Below, piece after piece: positions 1 through 6,902 of a stretch of 29,476 nt of DNA. The translations under genes and the position numbers were made by a program. Origin of the DNA: JBGPIK01 sp041484845 (GTDB lineage: Bacteria; Desulfobacterota; Binatia; UBA9968); contig JBGPIK010000033.1 of NCBI GenBank assembly GCA_041484845.1, positions 1 to 29,476 of the forward strand, written 5' to 3'. Position 1 is the stretch's first letter. Each line of letters opens with the position of its first letter. Under the pieces are notes generated by a model, which searched no databases, was not told the origin of the DNA, and saw only the letters and a program-made list of their open reading frames with translations.

Positions 1-62
1 ACTTCACCAAAAGTGAACTCTAGGGAGAGGTAGAAAGTTAAGCGAAAGTATCATCACAAATA

Positions 63-142
63 TTTCAACATTCATAGGTATTTCGGTACTCGCGGTTACG
101 TGGCTTGAACTGTCAGAACCCGAATTTTATGCAACGTTAAGG
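63..142 (+). other. Possible attC site, left-most
   Basis: An outer TTTCAAC box (63-69) faces GTTAAGG (136-142). Inside, TTCATA (71-76) pairs with TATGCAA (128-134) with one bulged base, and TTCGG (82-86) pairs with CCGAA (120-124). The AAC/GTT core is right, but the last base of the right box is not a pyrimidine and the spacers are irregular. It may be a diverged attC or a chance palindrome. Confidence 0.35.
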
Positions 143-459
143 TCTTGTCGAGACGTCGGGCGAATCCTATGCCATCTCAAAGGCTCTTGTAAACCCTTGA
201 GAGTCGCTGCCAGTCTTGCCGGAAAGGAACGATGATCGTTGTCGGTGATCTGCCCCGCACAAAAAGCTCTCGCCAAGATGATTCCTCGTGAAAAAGACCC
301 CCAAGTCGCATCGCACCGTCGCAATCACCGAAAATCTATCGGCGGAGAACTCAACCTTCGCCCACTTGTCGATCTATCGCTAACGAATCGCCACGATCCA
401 TGCCGCTCCACCACATTACGATCCGCGGAGCCGCAACGTCCGTGCGGCTCCGCGGTTTG
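143..459. other. Stretch with no convincing gene (possible non-coding cassette)
   Basis: This interval lies between two putative attC sites and would be the body of a cassette of about 410 bases. The only short plus-strand frames are a 17-codon frame from an ATG near 231 behind AAAGGAA, and a frame of about 31 codons from a GTG near 287 whose TAA stop falls inside CGCTAAC near 378-385. Neither is recognisable. The longer frame starting at 239 runs through the attC site and into the next gene, so it is probably a shadow. Cassettes without a protein gene are known in integrons. Confidence 0.4.
423..455 (+). repeat. Perfect 13-bp inverted repeat (hairpin)
   Basis: CCGCGGAGCCGCA (423-435) and TGCGGCTCCGCGG (443-455) are exact reverse complements around a 7-base loop. 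The hairpin sits five bases before the left box of the next attC and is followed by TTTGG, so the T-run is too weak for a textbook rho-independent terminator. It could still stop or slow transcription at the end of the cassette, or be a structure in the transcript. Confidence 0.6.
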
Positions 460-553
460 GTCCAACACGTTTTATCCCCCCATCGCTCCTACCCAGGTTA
501 TTTCAGAGCTTGATTACTTCCAGCCTTTGGGGATAAAACGCTATACGTTAGCC
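460..553 (+). other. Probable attC site (long type)
   Basis: The left box GTCCAAC (460-466) matches the RYYYAAC consensus, and the right box GTTAGCC (547-553) keeps the GTT core. Between them a perfect 12-base pair of arms, CGTTTTATCCCC (468-479) and GGGGATAAAACG (529-540), encloses a long loop of about 49 bases, giving a 94-base site like the longer attC class. The spacers between boxes and arms are unequal (1 and 6 bases), which is atypical and lowers certainty. The next gene starts 26 bases after the site. Confidence 0.6.
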
Positions 554-578
554 CGCCCACAACATCGTCGAGGAGGAG

Positions 579-1427
579 ATGAAGACCTGGGCGCTCTGTG
601 CCTTCGTAGCATTTATAGCCAGTACTGTGCCGACCGGCGCCGAGGAGGAGCACGGTACGATAGCGGTGGTGCGGTACAGCCTATCCCGGCTCATGATCGC
701 GGCCGACAGTCGCACTAACCTTGGCACACGCTCCAATACAACTACAAACGATGGGGCCTGTAAGGTCGCCAGTCTTGGAGAGCATGCCGCGTTCGTGGCG
801 TCGGGCCTTGTCGGATACGACAACAATGGCCCCCGGGATCTACTCGACACCTGGCGCGCCACTGACGAAGCACGTCGCGTCTATGCGCACCTCTTGAAGC
901 GGGATTCAGAATGGCAGGATGATCGTCTTGACGAGTTCGCTATGGCCTGGGGTAATCTCGTCCGATCGCGCGTAGCTGCGCTCGCTCACTTCAATCCGCT
1001 CGCCGTCCGCTCTTCTGTAGTAAATGGCCTGCTGACGACCGCGCTCGTCGCTACAGGGCGTGGGAAGCGAATCCGGGCTGTCGTGGTTCAGATTGGCATT
1101 GACTCGGACGGTAGAATCGCATTGTTGCCGCTCCGCCGAATCGAGCCTGAGGTATGCCCACCATGCGCCCTCGGGAGAGGTGAGATCGTTACGGAGTTCC
1201 TTGGGCTCACGAGCGAACGTGCAAGGGTGGAGGCGGCCCGCTTTGCCCGTGAGACTCGCACCCTAGCTGAAGACGAGCGGGAAAGGCGGCGCGTACTTCG
1301 CTTGGTGCAGCTCACGATTAATCTGCTCCCTGATAGGAACGAAGTGGGCGGGCCGATCGACGCTTTAGAGCTACGCGCCAGCGGAGGGGTACATTGGATT
1401 CAACGGAAGCTAGGGTGTCCCGAATGA
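579..1427 (+). CDS. Exported proteasome-fold Ntn-hydrolase-like protein
   Basis: This 282-residue protein starts at an ATG directly behind AGGAGG. Residues 1-21 look like a Sec signal peptide (KTW, hydrophobic core, then PTGA), so it should leave the cytoplasm. The mature start closely resembles proteasome beta subunits and HslV: a Gly26-Thr27 pair as at the self-cleavage point, Asp43 exactly at position 17 counted from Thr27 within IAADSR, and Lys62 at about position 36, where the catalytic Lys33 would fall. SG at 75-76, and VGGPID followed by a GG-x-x-W-I motif near the C-terminus, also fit the fold. By family knowledge Thr1, Asp17 and Lys33 form the active site, so a peptidase or amidohydrolase activity is inferred. 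The substrate is unknown. It is the only gene of its cassette and ends 31 bases before the next attC. Why a proteasome-like protein should be exported is unexplained. Confidence 0.65.
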   Translation: MKTWALCAFVAFIASTVPTGAEEEHGTIAVVRYSLSRLMIAADSRTNLGTRSNTTTNDGACKVASLGEHAAFVASGLVGYDNNGPRDLLDTWRATDEARRVYAHLLKRDSEWQDDRLDEFAMAWGNLVRSRVAALAHFNPLAVRSSVVNGLLTTALVATGRGKRIRAVVVQIGIDSDGRIALLPLRRIEPEVCPPCALGRGEIVTEFLGLTSERARVEAARFARETRTLAEDERERRRVLRLVQLTINLLPDRNEVGGPIDALELRASGGVHWIQRKLGCPE

Positions 1428-1458
1428 CACAGCTCGGATGCACGCACACTGGTCGGCG

Positions 1459-1530
1459 CGCTAACAATCGAATGCAGCAGATGAGCGCCCGGCCAGTCGG
1501 AGGCGCTCGCTGCTGATCCGGGCGTTCGGC
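1459..1530 (+). other. attC recombination site
   Basis: Left box CGCTAAC (1459-1465) and right box GTTCGGC (1524-1530) flank an imperfect stem. CAGCAG-AT-GAGCGCC (1475-1489) faces GGCGCTCGCTGCTG (1502-1515), with unpaired bases interrupting the duplex as attC sites show. The spacers between boxes and arms are nearly equal (9 and 8 bases). The right box is the same heptamer as in the site at 5400-5458. It separates the proteasome-fold gene from the Gabija-type genes. Confidence 0.78.
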
Positions 1531-1579
1531 AAACCAGAGATAAGCAAGAGACTCGGATGAAGTAGGAGGCGATGGTGCT

Positions 1580-3637
1580 ATGTACCTAAGCAAGGTTCGC
1601 GTCAGAAACTTCCGCCTCCTGCAGGCCGTGGAGCTATGCCTTGACGAGAAGACCACTGTTATCGTCGGGAGGAACAACAGCGGGAAGACCTCTTTGACGG
1701 AGCTTTTCCGACGCTTGACCCGGGATGAATCGCCGCGTTTCAGGCTTGAGGACTTCTCGTTGGGCGTGTACGAGCAATTCTGGAAGGCCTTCGGGCTGCG
1801 AAGGGCTGGCGCTGCGGAAAAGGAAATTCGGGACACGCTGCCGACGATCGATGTCGAACTCACCATGGACTATCGGGAGAGCAGTTCCGACCTCGGCCCC
1901 CTCAGCCATTTCGTCATCGACTTGGACGTCGAGTGCACCGAGGCCCGGATCAACATCTCGTATGTACTTGAAGACGGGAAGATCCCTGCCCTGTTCGACG
2001 ACACGCCGCTAGAGAGGCAAGCCTTTTTCAAGGAACTGAGGGAACGCATACCCGCGCTCTACAGAGTGACTGTGGAAGCTGAAGACCCGAATGATCCCTC
2101 GAATAGAAAATCGGTTGACCTTCCGCAATTGCGTGCGTTACTCCAGTTTGGGTACATCAACGCGCAACGCGCTTTAGATGACACCACGAGGGCAGAGAAG
2201 GCAGTGATTGGAAAGGTGCTTGAGGCGCTTTTCATCGCCGCGACGAAGGAGACGGCGGACCCCAGTGGTCGCAACACAGCCGAACAACTCAAGGCCGCGG
2301 TTAGCACGATCCAGGACAGCATCGACAACGATTTCAACAGTGAGCTTCTCAAACTCATCCCTGCGTTCAAACTGTTCGGGTATCCGGGGCTGACGGACCC
2401 CAAGTTGCGTACCGAGACGGCCCTAAAAGTGGAGACGCTTCTCTCCAATCACACGACCGTGACGTACGAGGGCCCTGACGGGGTGAACCTGCCGGAATCC
2501 TACAACGGACTTGGACCCCGGAATCTGATTTTCATTCTTCTCAAGCTGCTTGAGTTCTTCCGGTCCTTCACATCAGCCGAACCCGTGGCTGGTAGCTGCC
2601 TGGTCTTCATCGAAGAGCCTGAAGCGCACTTGCACCCTCAAATGCAGAATGTGTTCATCCGGAAGCTCTCGGAGATCGCGAAACTGTTCGGCGAGATGTA
2701 CAACGACGGCCGCATTTGGCCAGTCCAGTTTGTCGTCACGACCCATTCATCTCACATAGCCAATGAAGCGCCGTTTGAATCGATGCGGTACTTTCTGGCT
2801 CGGCCGAGCGGAACCCGGCCGGGGGTCTTTGTATCGGTGGTTCGAGACCTATGCGCCGGTCTCGGTGCAGAAAAGCCCGAGAATCGCGAATTCCTGCACA
2901 AGTACATGACGCTGACCCGTTGCGACCTGCTGTTCGCAGATAGGAGCATCCTGGTCGAGGGACCGACGGAGAGGCTGCTCTTGCCCATAGTGATCGAGAA
3001 GATAGACGAGGGCCAACCTGACGAGCAGAAACTGGGGAGTCAGTATCTCTCGATCATGGAAGTCGGGGGCGCATACGCGCAAGTCTTCTTCAACTTGCTG
3101 GACTTCCTTCAACTCCCCACGTTGATAATAACGGACTTGGATACTGTCGACGCCGCTGACAACCGCAGGAAATGCAAGGTCTCTGAAGGCTCTCATTCCA
3201 GCAACGCGTGTATCAACACATGGTACGCGCCGGATGGTGAAGACAAGCCGACGAAGGATCAGCTTCTGCAAAAAGGTCCGGGAGAAAAAGTAAGCAATGC
3301 CCGGCGTCTGGCTTTCCAGATTCCGCATTCGGAAGGCGATGCCTGCGGCCGCAGTTTTGAGGATGCCTTCATGTTGGCGAATCCTGCTCGCTTTGACATC
3401 ACTGGTGGGACGCCGGCGGAGCGGGAAGAGCAGGCATGGAAAGCGGCGAAAGACGTTGACAAGACGGACTTCGCGCTGAAGTACGCGATTGAGGACACTG
3501 ATTGGACGACTCCTCGCTATATCGAGGAGGGGTTGCGGTGGCTGGCACAGTGTCCCGGTACTGACGTGCCGGAAGAGGAGACTGCTGGGGACACGCCAGA
3601 CGCAACACTTGTGGGCGAGGGCGACGGGAATGACTGA
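1580..3637 (+). CDS. gajA: OLD-family ATP-dependent nuclease, Gabija GajA-like
   Basis: This 685-residue protein combines an ABC/AAA-type ATPase with a C-terminal TOPRIM nuclease domain. Walker A is GRNNSGKT (30-37); NGLGPRN near 309-315 lies where the ABC signature is expected; Walker B is LVFIEEPEAHLHPQ near 339-352, followed by the VVTTHSSH switch. The TOPRIM part shows ILVEGPTERL with Glu460 and the TDLD pair Asp519/Asp521, which bind metal in OLD nucleases. In Gabija systems GajA nicks DNA and is restrained by nucleotides, and GajB, a UvrD-like helicase, helps sense DNA processing during phage infection. The helicase gene follows with an 8-base overlap, which supports this reading. It is longer than the Bacillus cereus GajA (about 580 residues). 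The ATG follows AGTAGGAGG. An unassigned OLD-UvrD pair related to Gabija is possible. The gene starts about 50 bases after an attC site. Confidence 0.82.
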   Translation: MYLSKVRVRNFRLLQAVELCLDEKTTVIVGRNNSGKTSLTELFRRLTRDESPRFRLEDFSLGVYEQFWKAFGLRRAGAAEKEIRDTLPTIDVELTMDYRESSSDLGPLSHFVIDLDVECTEARINISYVLEDGKIPALFDDTPLERQAFFKELRERIPALYRVTVEAEDPNDPSNRKSVDLPQLRALLQFGYINAQRALDDTTRAEKAVIGKVLEALFIAATKETADPSGRNTAEQLKAAVSTIQDSIDNDFNSELLKLIPAFKLFGYPGLTDPKLRTETALKVETLLSNHTTVTYEGPDGVNLPESYNGLGPRNLIFILLKLLEFFRSFTSAEPVAGSCLVFIEEPEAHLHPQMQNVFIRKLSEIAKLFGEMYNDGRIWPVQFVVTTHSSHIANEAPFESMRYFLARPSGTRPGVFVSVVRDLCAGLGAEKPENREFLHKYMTLTRCDLLFADRSILVEGPTERLLLPIVIEKIDEGQPDEQKLGSQYLSIMEVGGAYAQVFFNLLDFLQLPTLIITDLDTVDAADNRRKCKVSEGSHSSNACINTWYAPDGEDKPTKDQLLQKGPGEKVSNARRLAFQIPHSEGDACGRSFEDAFMLANPARFDITGGTPAEREEQAWKAAKDVDKTDFALKYAIEDTDWTTPRYIEEGLRWLAQCPGTDVPEEETAGDTPDATLVGEGDGND

Positions 3638-5381
3638 GCGAATGGCCCAGCCAAGCCCTGCAGAGACCGCAGCACAAAGAGCGCTGGATAGAGTGTTTGC
3701 GTGCATTCGTGAGCGCAGGAGTTTCCGGCTTGAAGCTGGCGCCGGTGCAGGAAAGACGTATTCCCTCGTGAAAGCCCTCAAGTTCGTCATCGACGAAGAA
3801 AACGTGACACTCAAGAGGCGCAACCAGCGCGTGGCGTGTATCACCTATACGAATGTTGCCTCTGACCAGATAACATCACAGATTGACCGCCATCCAGTTG
3901 TCCACTCGTCCACGATTCACTCATTCTGTTGGTCACTGATCAGTTGTTTTCAGCCGTTTCTCAGAACAAAGCTTCCAGAGTTGACACACTGGCAAGAGAG
4001 GTTGGACGAGATTGGGGGGATTGGGAACAGGCGGGTTGACTATGATCTGGGCCATCCGCGCGCCAAAGCGGAGGACACGAGCGTGTTTCTCGGGCACGAC
4101 GACGTGCTGGCCTTGGCTGTGTCCTTGATGGAAGAGAGGAAATTCCGGGATGTACTCACGTCGCGTTTTCCGGTTCTCTTCATCGATGAGTACCAGGACA
4201 CGAACAGCGCCTTTGCGCATAGTCTGTTGACTCGGTTCATCGGCACACGAACCGGGCCACTGATTGGGCTGTTTGGGGATAGCTGGCAGAAGATATATCG
4301 CGACGGTTGTGGTTTGATTGACCACCCGAATCTCACGTTCATCGGCAAGGAGGCGAACTTCCGTTCAGTCACGACGATTGTCGATGTGCTCAACAAGATG
4401 CGTCCGGAGCTGCCACAACACGTGAAAGACCCTAAGGCAACTGGAACGGTCGCCGTGTATCACACGAACGACTGGGCCGGGACTCGACGCAAAGGCGGGG
4501 TATGGTTCGGAGATCTCCCGGCCGAAGAAGCGCATAATTGCCTCCAGGCGGTCAGGGAACGGCTGCATGCAGAAGGATGGGAGTTCACACCCCAGAGGAC
4601 CAAGATTCTGATGTTGACGCACAGCGTCTTGGCCGCGGAGCAGGGCTATGGTGGTATTGCACATGCGTTTCACCGCAGCGAGTCCTTCGCGAAGAAGGAA
4701 TCCCCGTATATCGCCTTCTTAGTTGACACTGTGGAGCCGGTGTGTGTCGCGTACAAGGATAGACATTTCGGTGAAATGTTCACGGTGCTGGGTTCTCGTT
4801 CATTGGCGATCAGTTCGCAGGACGACAAGCGCGAACGGGCAGAGGCACTGGACAAGCTTCTGGAGCTTCGCGAAATCGGGACAATAGGACAGGTGCTCGA
4901 CTACCTCAAGGACACTGGGTGCCCGCCCTTGCCCGAGGCGGTATTGGAAACCGAGTTGGAATTGTCGCGCGCATCTGCAGAGGAGATCACTGAGTCTCAA
5001 AGGCTGACGGAGATTAGCACTCTTCGGGTTGTTCCCTATTGGGAGGTCGTCCAGCTTGCTCAGTATCTGAATGAGCAGACCCCCTTCTCAACCAAACATG
5101 GGGTGAAGGGGGTTGAGTTTGAAAACGTGTTGGTGGTTTTCGGCAGAGGTTGGAACGACTACAACTGGAAGCAGTTCCTTGAATGGTATCGAGAGGGCGT
5201 GCCTGCGGACAAGGCCGCAGCATACGAGCGAAACCGCAACCTTTTCTACGTGGCATGCTCAAGGCCCAAACAGCGACTCGCGTTGTTATTTACGCAAGAG
5301 CTGTCGGCCTCGGCGCTTGAGACGTTGTCCGACTGGTTTGGCAGAGCGGCGATCAAGTCAATTGTGTGGCACACGTCGTGA
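3630..5381 (+). CDS. gajB: UvrD/PcrA-like helicase, Gabija GajB-like
   Basis: This 583-residue superfamily 1 helicase has all the main motifs in order: Walker A AGAGAGKT (36-43), motif Ia ACITYTNVAS, motif II FIDEYQDT near 185, motif III GLFGDSWQKIY, motif V TKHGVKGVEFENV near 488 and motif VI FYVACSRPKQRL near 538. The open frame extends upstream to 3489, but that stretch lies inside the previous gene. The ATG at 3630 overlaps the gajA stop by 8 bases and gives the expected distance to motif I, so it is preferred. The tight overlap implies translational coupling and equal amounts of both proteins. In Gabija the partner is the OLD nuclease. The stop codon lies 18 bases before an excellent attC site, so the two genes share one cassette of about 3.9 kb. 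Confidence 0.85.
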   Translation: MTERMAQPSPAETAAQRALDRVFACIRERRSFRLEAGAGAGKTYSLVKALKFVIDEENVTLKRRNQRVACITYTNVASDQITSQIDRHPVVHSSTIHSFCWSLISCFQPFLRTKLPELTHWQERLDEIGGIGNRRVDYDLGHPRAKAEDTSVFLGHDDVLALAVSLMEERKFRDVLTSRFPVLFIDEYQDTNSAFAHSLLTRFIGTRTGPLIGLFGDSWQKIYRDGCGLIDHPNLTFIGKEANFRSVTTIVDVLNKMRPELPQHVKDPKATGTVAVYHTNDWAGTRRKGGVWFGDLPAEEAHNCLQAVRERLHAEGWEFTPQRTKILMLTHSVLAAEQGYGGIAHAFHRSESFAKKESPYIAFLVDTVEPVCVAYKDRHFGEMFTVLGSRSLAISSQDDKRERAEALDKLLELREIGTIGQVLDYLKDTGCPPLPEAVLETELELSRASAEEITESQRLTEISTLRVVPYWEVVQLAQYLNEQTPFSTKHGVKGVEFENVLVVFGRGWNDYNWKQFLEWYREGVPADKAAAYERNRNLFYVACSRPKQRLALLFTQELSASALETLSDWFGRAAIKSIVWHTS

Positions 5382-5399
5382 GTCGTCAGGACGGGAAAC

Positions 5400-5458
5400 G
5401 CCGAACAAGCCGGATTCACGCGACGGCTTACAGCCTCGCGTGATCCGCAACGTTCGGC
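5400..5458 (+). other. attC recombination site (canonical 59-base type)
   Basis: Boxes GCCGAAC (5400-5406) and GTTCGGC (5452-5458) are exact reverse complements. After equal 5-base spacers, GGATTCACGCGA (5412-5423) pairs with TCGCGTGATCC (5436-5446), leaving one extrahelical T on the left arm, and GGC/GCC continues the stem around a TTACA loop. The 59-base length, symmetric spacers and extrahelical base are the structural hallmarks of attC sites. This is the best site in the window. Confidence 0.93.
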
Positions 5459-5462
5459 TTCG

Positions 5463-5789
5463 GTGCGAAAGGCTTGCCCTGGGAGACGATATGCATCCAA
5501 ATCAGTCGATCCCCGCGGTTCGCTCCTCGGCTCCGATGCAGTCCTGCGTCGCCTGTTGGGGGGCATGTCCATCTTCACCATGCTAATGACGATTCCGCAG
5601 GTTCTGACCCTATGGGTCGGTCGGCAGGCCGCGGGAGTTTCGCTGCTATCTTGGAGTGCGTATCTTGCCTCTGTCATTCTTTGGTTCTGGTTTGGGATAC
5701 AGAAACACGACAGGAACATCTACTTGCCGTGCGTCGGTTGGATCGCTTTGGATAGTGCTGTGATTGTGGGAATTTTCGTTTATGGGTAG
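5463..5789 (+). CDS. Small PQ-loop (SemiSWEET-like) membrane protein, start uncertain
   Basis: The C-terminal 75 residues carry a single PQ-loop repeat: a helix ending in TIPQVLTLW, the linker QAAGVSLLSW, a second helix WSAYLASVILWFWFG, and a third, CVGWIALDSAVIVGIFVYG, of about 20 residues. SemiSWEETs are three-helix proteins of about 85-100 residues that dimerise to move small sugars, so a membrane transport role is inferred. The start is unclear. The in-frame GTG at 5463 gives 108 residues, and the ATG at 5565 gives 74 but cuts the first helix short. An ATG at 5491 with a good GGGAG site is in another frame, which may mean a frameshift. The gene is alone in a cassette of about 400 bases; its stop TAG at 5787 overlaps the putative left box of the next attC. 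Confidence 0.65.
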   Translation: MRKACPGRRYASKSVDPRGSLLGSDAVLRRLLGGMSIFTMLMTIPQVLTLWVGRQAAGVSLLSWSAYLASVILWFWFGIQKHDRNIYLPCVGWIALDSAVIVGIFVYG

Positions 5790-5858
5790 TCGACACTTCG
5801 GGTCGAAAGAAATCGTTCGTGACCAAGCGCTGCGCGTCTTTGAGCCTTAACGTTAGGT
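5788..5858 (+). other. Probable attC site with a degenerate left box
   Basis: The right box GTTAGGT (5852-5858) fits the GTTRRRY consensus exactly. TCGAAAGA (5803-5810) pairs with TCTTTGA (5837-5843), leaving one extrahelical G on the left arm as in real attC sites. Measured from equal 8-base spacers, the left box would be AGTCGAC (5788-5794), which has GAC in place of the conserved AAC. It lies exactly between the PQ-loop and methyltransferase genes. Confidence 0.55.
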
Positions 5859-5874
5859 CGCCAAAGCCATCCTA

Positions 5875-6477
5875 ATGGAAAAGTACGTTGATAGTACCCA
5901 CCCTGATTTCTGGAGCAGCCTCTATGCCGCGGGTAAGATGCCGTGGGATTTCGGCAGTGTCCCAGCGGCTCTGAAATCGTTTCTTGCGAGGTCTTCTGCT
6001 CCGGGAAGGGTTCTCATCCCCGGTTGCGGCTCCGGCTACGAGGTTCAAGGATTTCATGACGCTGGCTACGACGTCACCGCAATTGATTTTTCGCCTGCTG
6101 CCGTTAACCGAGCCAAGCGAGTACTGGGCGTCTTAGCAGATAGGGTTATTCTTGGAGATTTCTTTACGCACGACTTCGGACAGGACCGCTTCGACCTCAT
6201 TTACGAACGGACATTCCTCTGTTCCATGCCCCCGTCCCGCTGGCCCGATTATACAAACAGGATGGCAGCCTTGTTATCGCCCGGAGGAAGATTGGTTGGC
6301 GTCTTTTTGTATGGGCAACAATCAAACTCGCCACCCTACCCTCTCACAGACAAGCAAGCCGAGCAGCTTTTCCAGAGACATTTCCGGCTGGTGCGGAGCG
6401 AGTTGGTAACAGACTCATTGCCCTTATTCCGTGGAATGGAGAGATGGCAGGAATGGCTAAAGATCGATCAAGCGTAA
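5875..6477 (+). CDS. TPMT-family SAM-dependent methyltransferase
   Basis: This 200-residue class I methyltransferase resembles the thiopurine S-methyltransferase family. The SAM-binding motif I is VLIPGCGSGYEV (about 46-57), followed by GYDVTAIDFSPAAV with the acidic residue that binds the ribose of SAM. The segment DLIYERTFLCSMPPSRWPDY near 107-126 is a family signature, and LLSPGGRLVGVFL is the usual post-motif strand. Bacterial TPMT-like enzymes methylate small thiol, selenium, tellurium or halide substrates; which one applies cannot be told. The ATG at 5875 is 16 bases after an attC right box, a spacing typical of cassette genes. The stop codon TAA lies within GCGTAAC, which fits the left box of the next attC. 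Confidence 0.82.
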   Translation: MEKYVDSTHPDFWSSLYAAGKMPWDFGSVPAALKSFLARSSAPGRVLIPGCGSGYEVQGFHDAGYDVTAIDFSPAAVNRAKRVLGVLADRVILGDFFTHDFGQDRFDLIYERTFLCSMPPSRWPDYTNRMAALLSPGGRLVGVFLYGQQSNSPPYPLTDKQAEQLFQRHFRLVRSELVTDSLPLFRGMERWQEWLKIDQA

Positions 6478-6529
6478 CCCATTGATTCAGACCGATCGCC
6501 TAAAGGCGACGTCTGAGCTTGAGATGGCG
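6472..6529 (+). other. Possible last attC, right box replaced (hybrid)
   Basis: GCGTAAC (6472-6478) is followed after 8 bases by a stem: TCAGAC (6487-6492) pairs with GTCTGA (6511-6516), and TCGCC (6496-6500) with GGCGA (6505-6509) around TAAA. No GTTRRRY box follows. Six bases after the stem comes GATGGCG (6523-6529), whose GAT fits the G(A/T)T rule for secondary sites. It may be a last attC joined to non-integron DNA, or only a hairpin. Confidence 0.35.
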
Positions 6530-6763
6530 GTACGAGACGATCGCTGGTCGAAAGCGATGGCGGTTGGCCGTTTGGCTTTCGTTGACAAGGTGAAGAGCGA
6601 GCCTGGTGCGCAAGCCCTGCATCGCGAAGACGCGCAGGTAGGCGAGACGTACACATTGCGGGAACGGAGCGAAATTTACGGGGGTGATTTTGCCAGCGAA
6701 AATGACGCGCTAATGCCGGACAGCCTGGCACATGTTTCATTGCAACAGGACCTCGCGCTGTGA
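6482..6763 (+). pseudogene. C-terminal remnant of a REP-associated (IS200-like) transposase
   Basis: The frame from about 6525 reads as the C-terminal tail of REP-associated tyrosine transposases: RDDRWSKAMAVGRLAFVDKVKS, then HRED, GETYTLRE and YGGDFASENDAL, a run I recognise from that family. The catalytic His-x-His and Tyr region that should lie some 150 residues upstream is missing, and the part of the frame before 6525 overlaps the putative last attC. It is therefore a 5'-truncated, inactive remnant. It sits exactly where the cassette array ends. No REP palindromes were seen around it. Confidence 0.6.
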
Positions 6764-6902
6764 GTCCAGGATAAAGACGTATATCAATCTGGCATGCAGG
6801 TCGAATCCGCAGTAGTATCGGTGCTGCCAAGTGTAAAATCTCATATTGTGAACATTATCCGGTCCTAACTAAGCGTAGTGTTTAGTAGAACGAGGTATCC
6901 CT

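Larger units (their letters stand above)
63..6525 (+). mobile_element. Distal part of an integron gene-cassette array
   Basis: Five or six attC-like sites alternate with single-gene or two-gene units, all read on the plus strand, and each gene stops a short distance before the next site. The implied cassettes are about 136-547 (no clear gene), 547-1524 (exported proteasome-fold protein), 1524-5452 (Gabija-type pair), 5452-5852 (PQ-loop protein) and 5852-6523 (TPMT-like methyltransferase). The sites differ in length (59-94 bases) and inner sequence, as expected for cassettes captured from different sources. No integrase or attI is present. Because cassette genes point away from the integrase, those should lie left of base 1. 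The array call rests mainly on the very good site at 5400-5458 and the good site at 1459-1530; the others are weaker alone. It is an inference from reading palindromes by eye. Confidence 0.75.

Noticed and set aside
127..324. A 65-codon minus-strand frame at the left end
   Set aside because: No ribosome-binding site, no recognisable domain, and it crosses the right box of the putative left-most attC.
239..718. A 159-codon plus-strand frame across the first attC
   Set aside because: It runs through the hairpin, through the attC site and into the exported proteasome-like gene in another frame, shows no known motif and lacks a good start.
2849..3844. A long minus-strand frame inside the Gabija genes
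   Set aside because: It is antisense to two proteins with full catalytic motifs, and arises from their codon bias.
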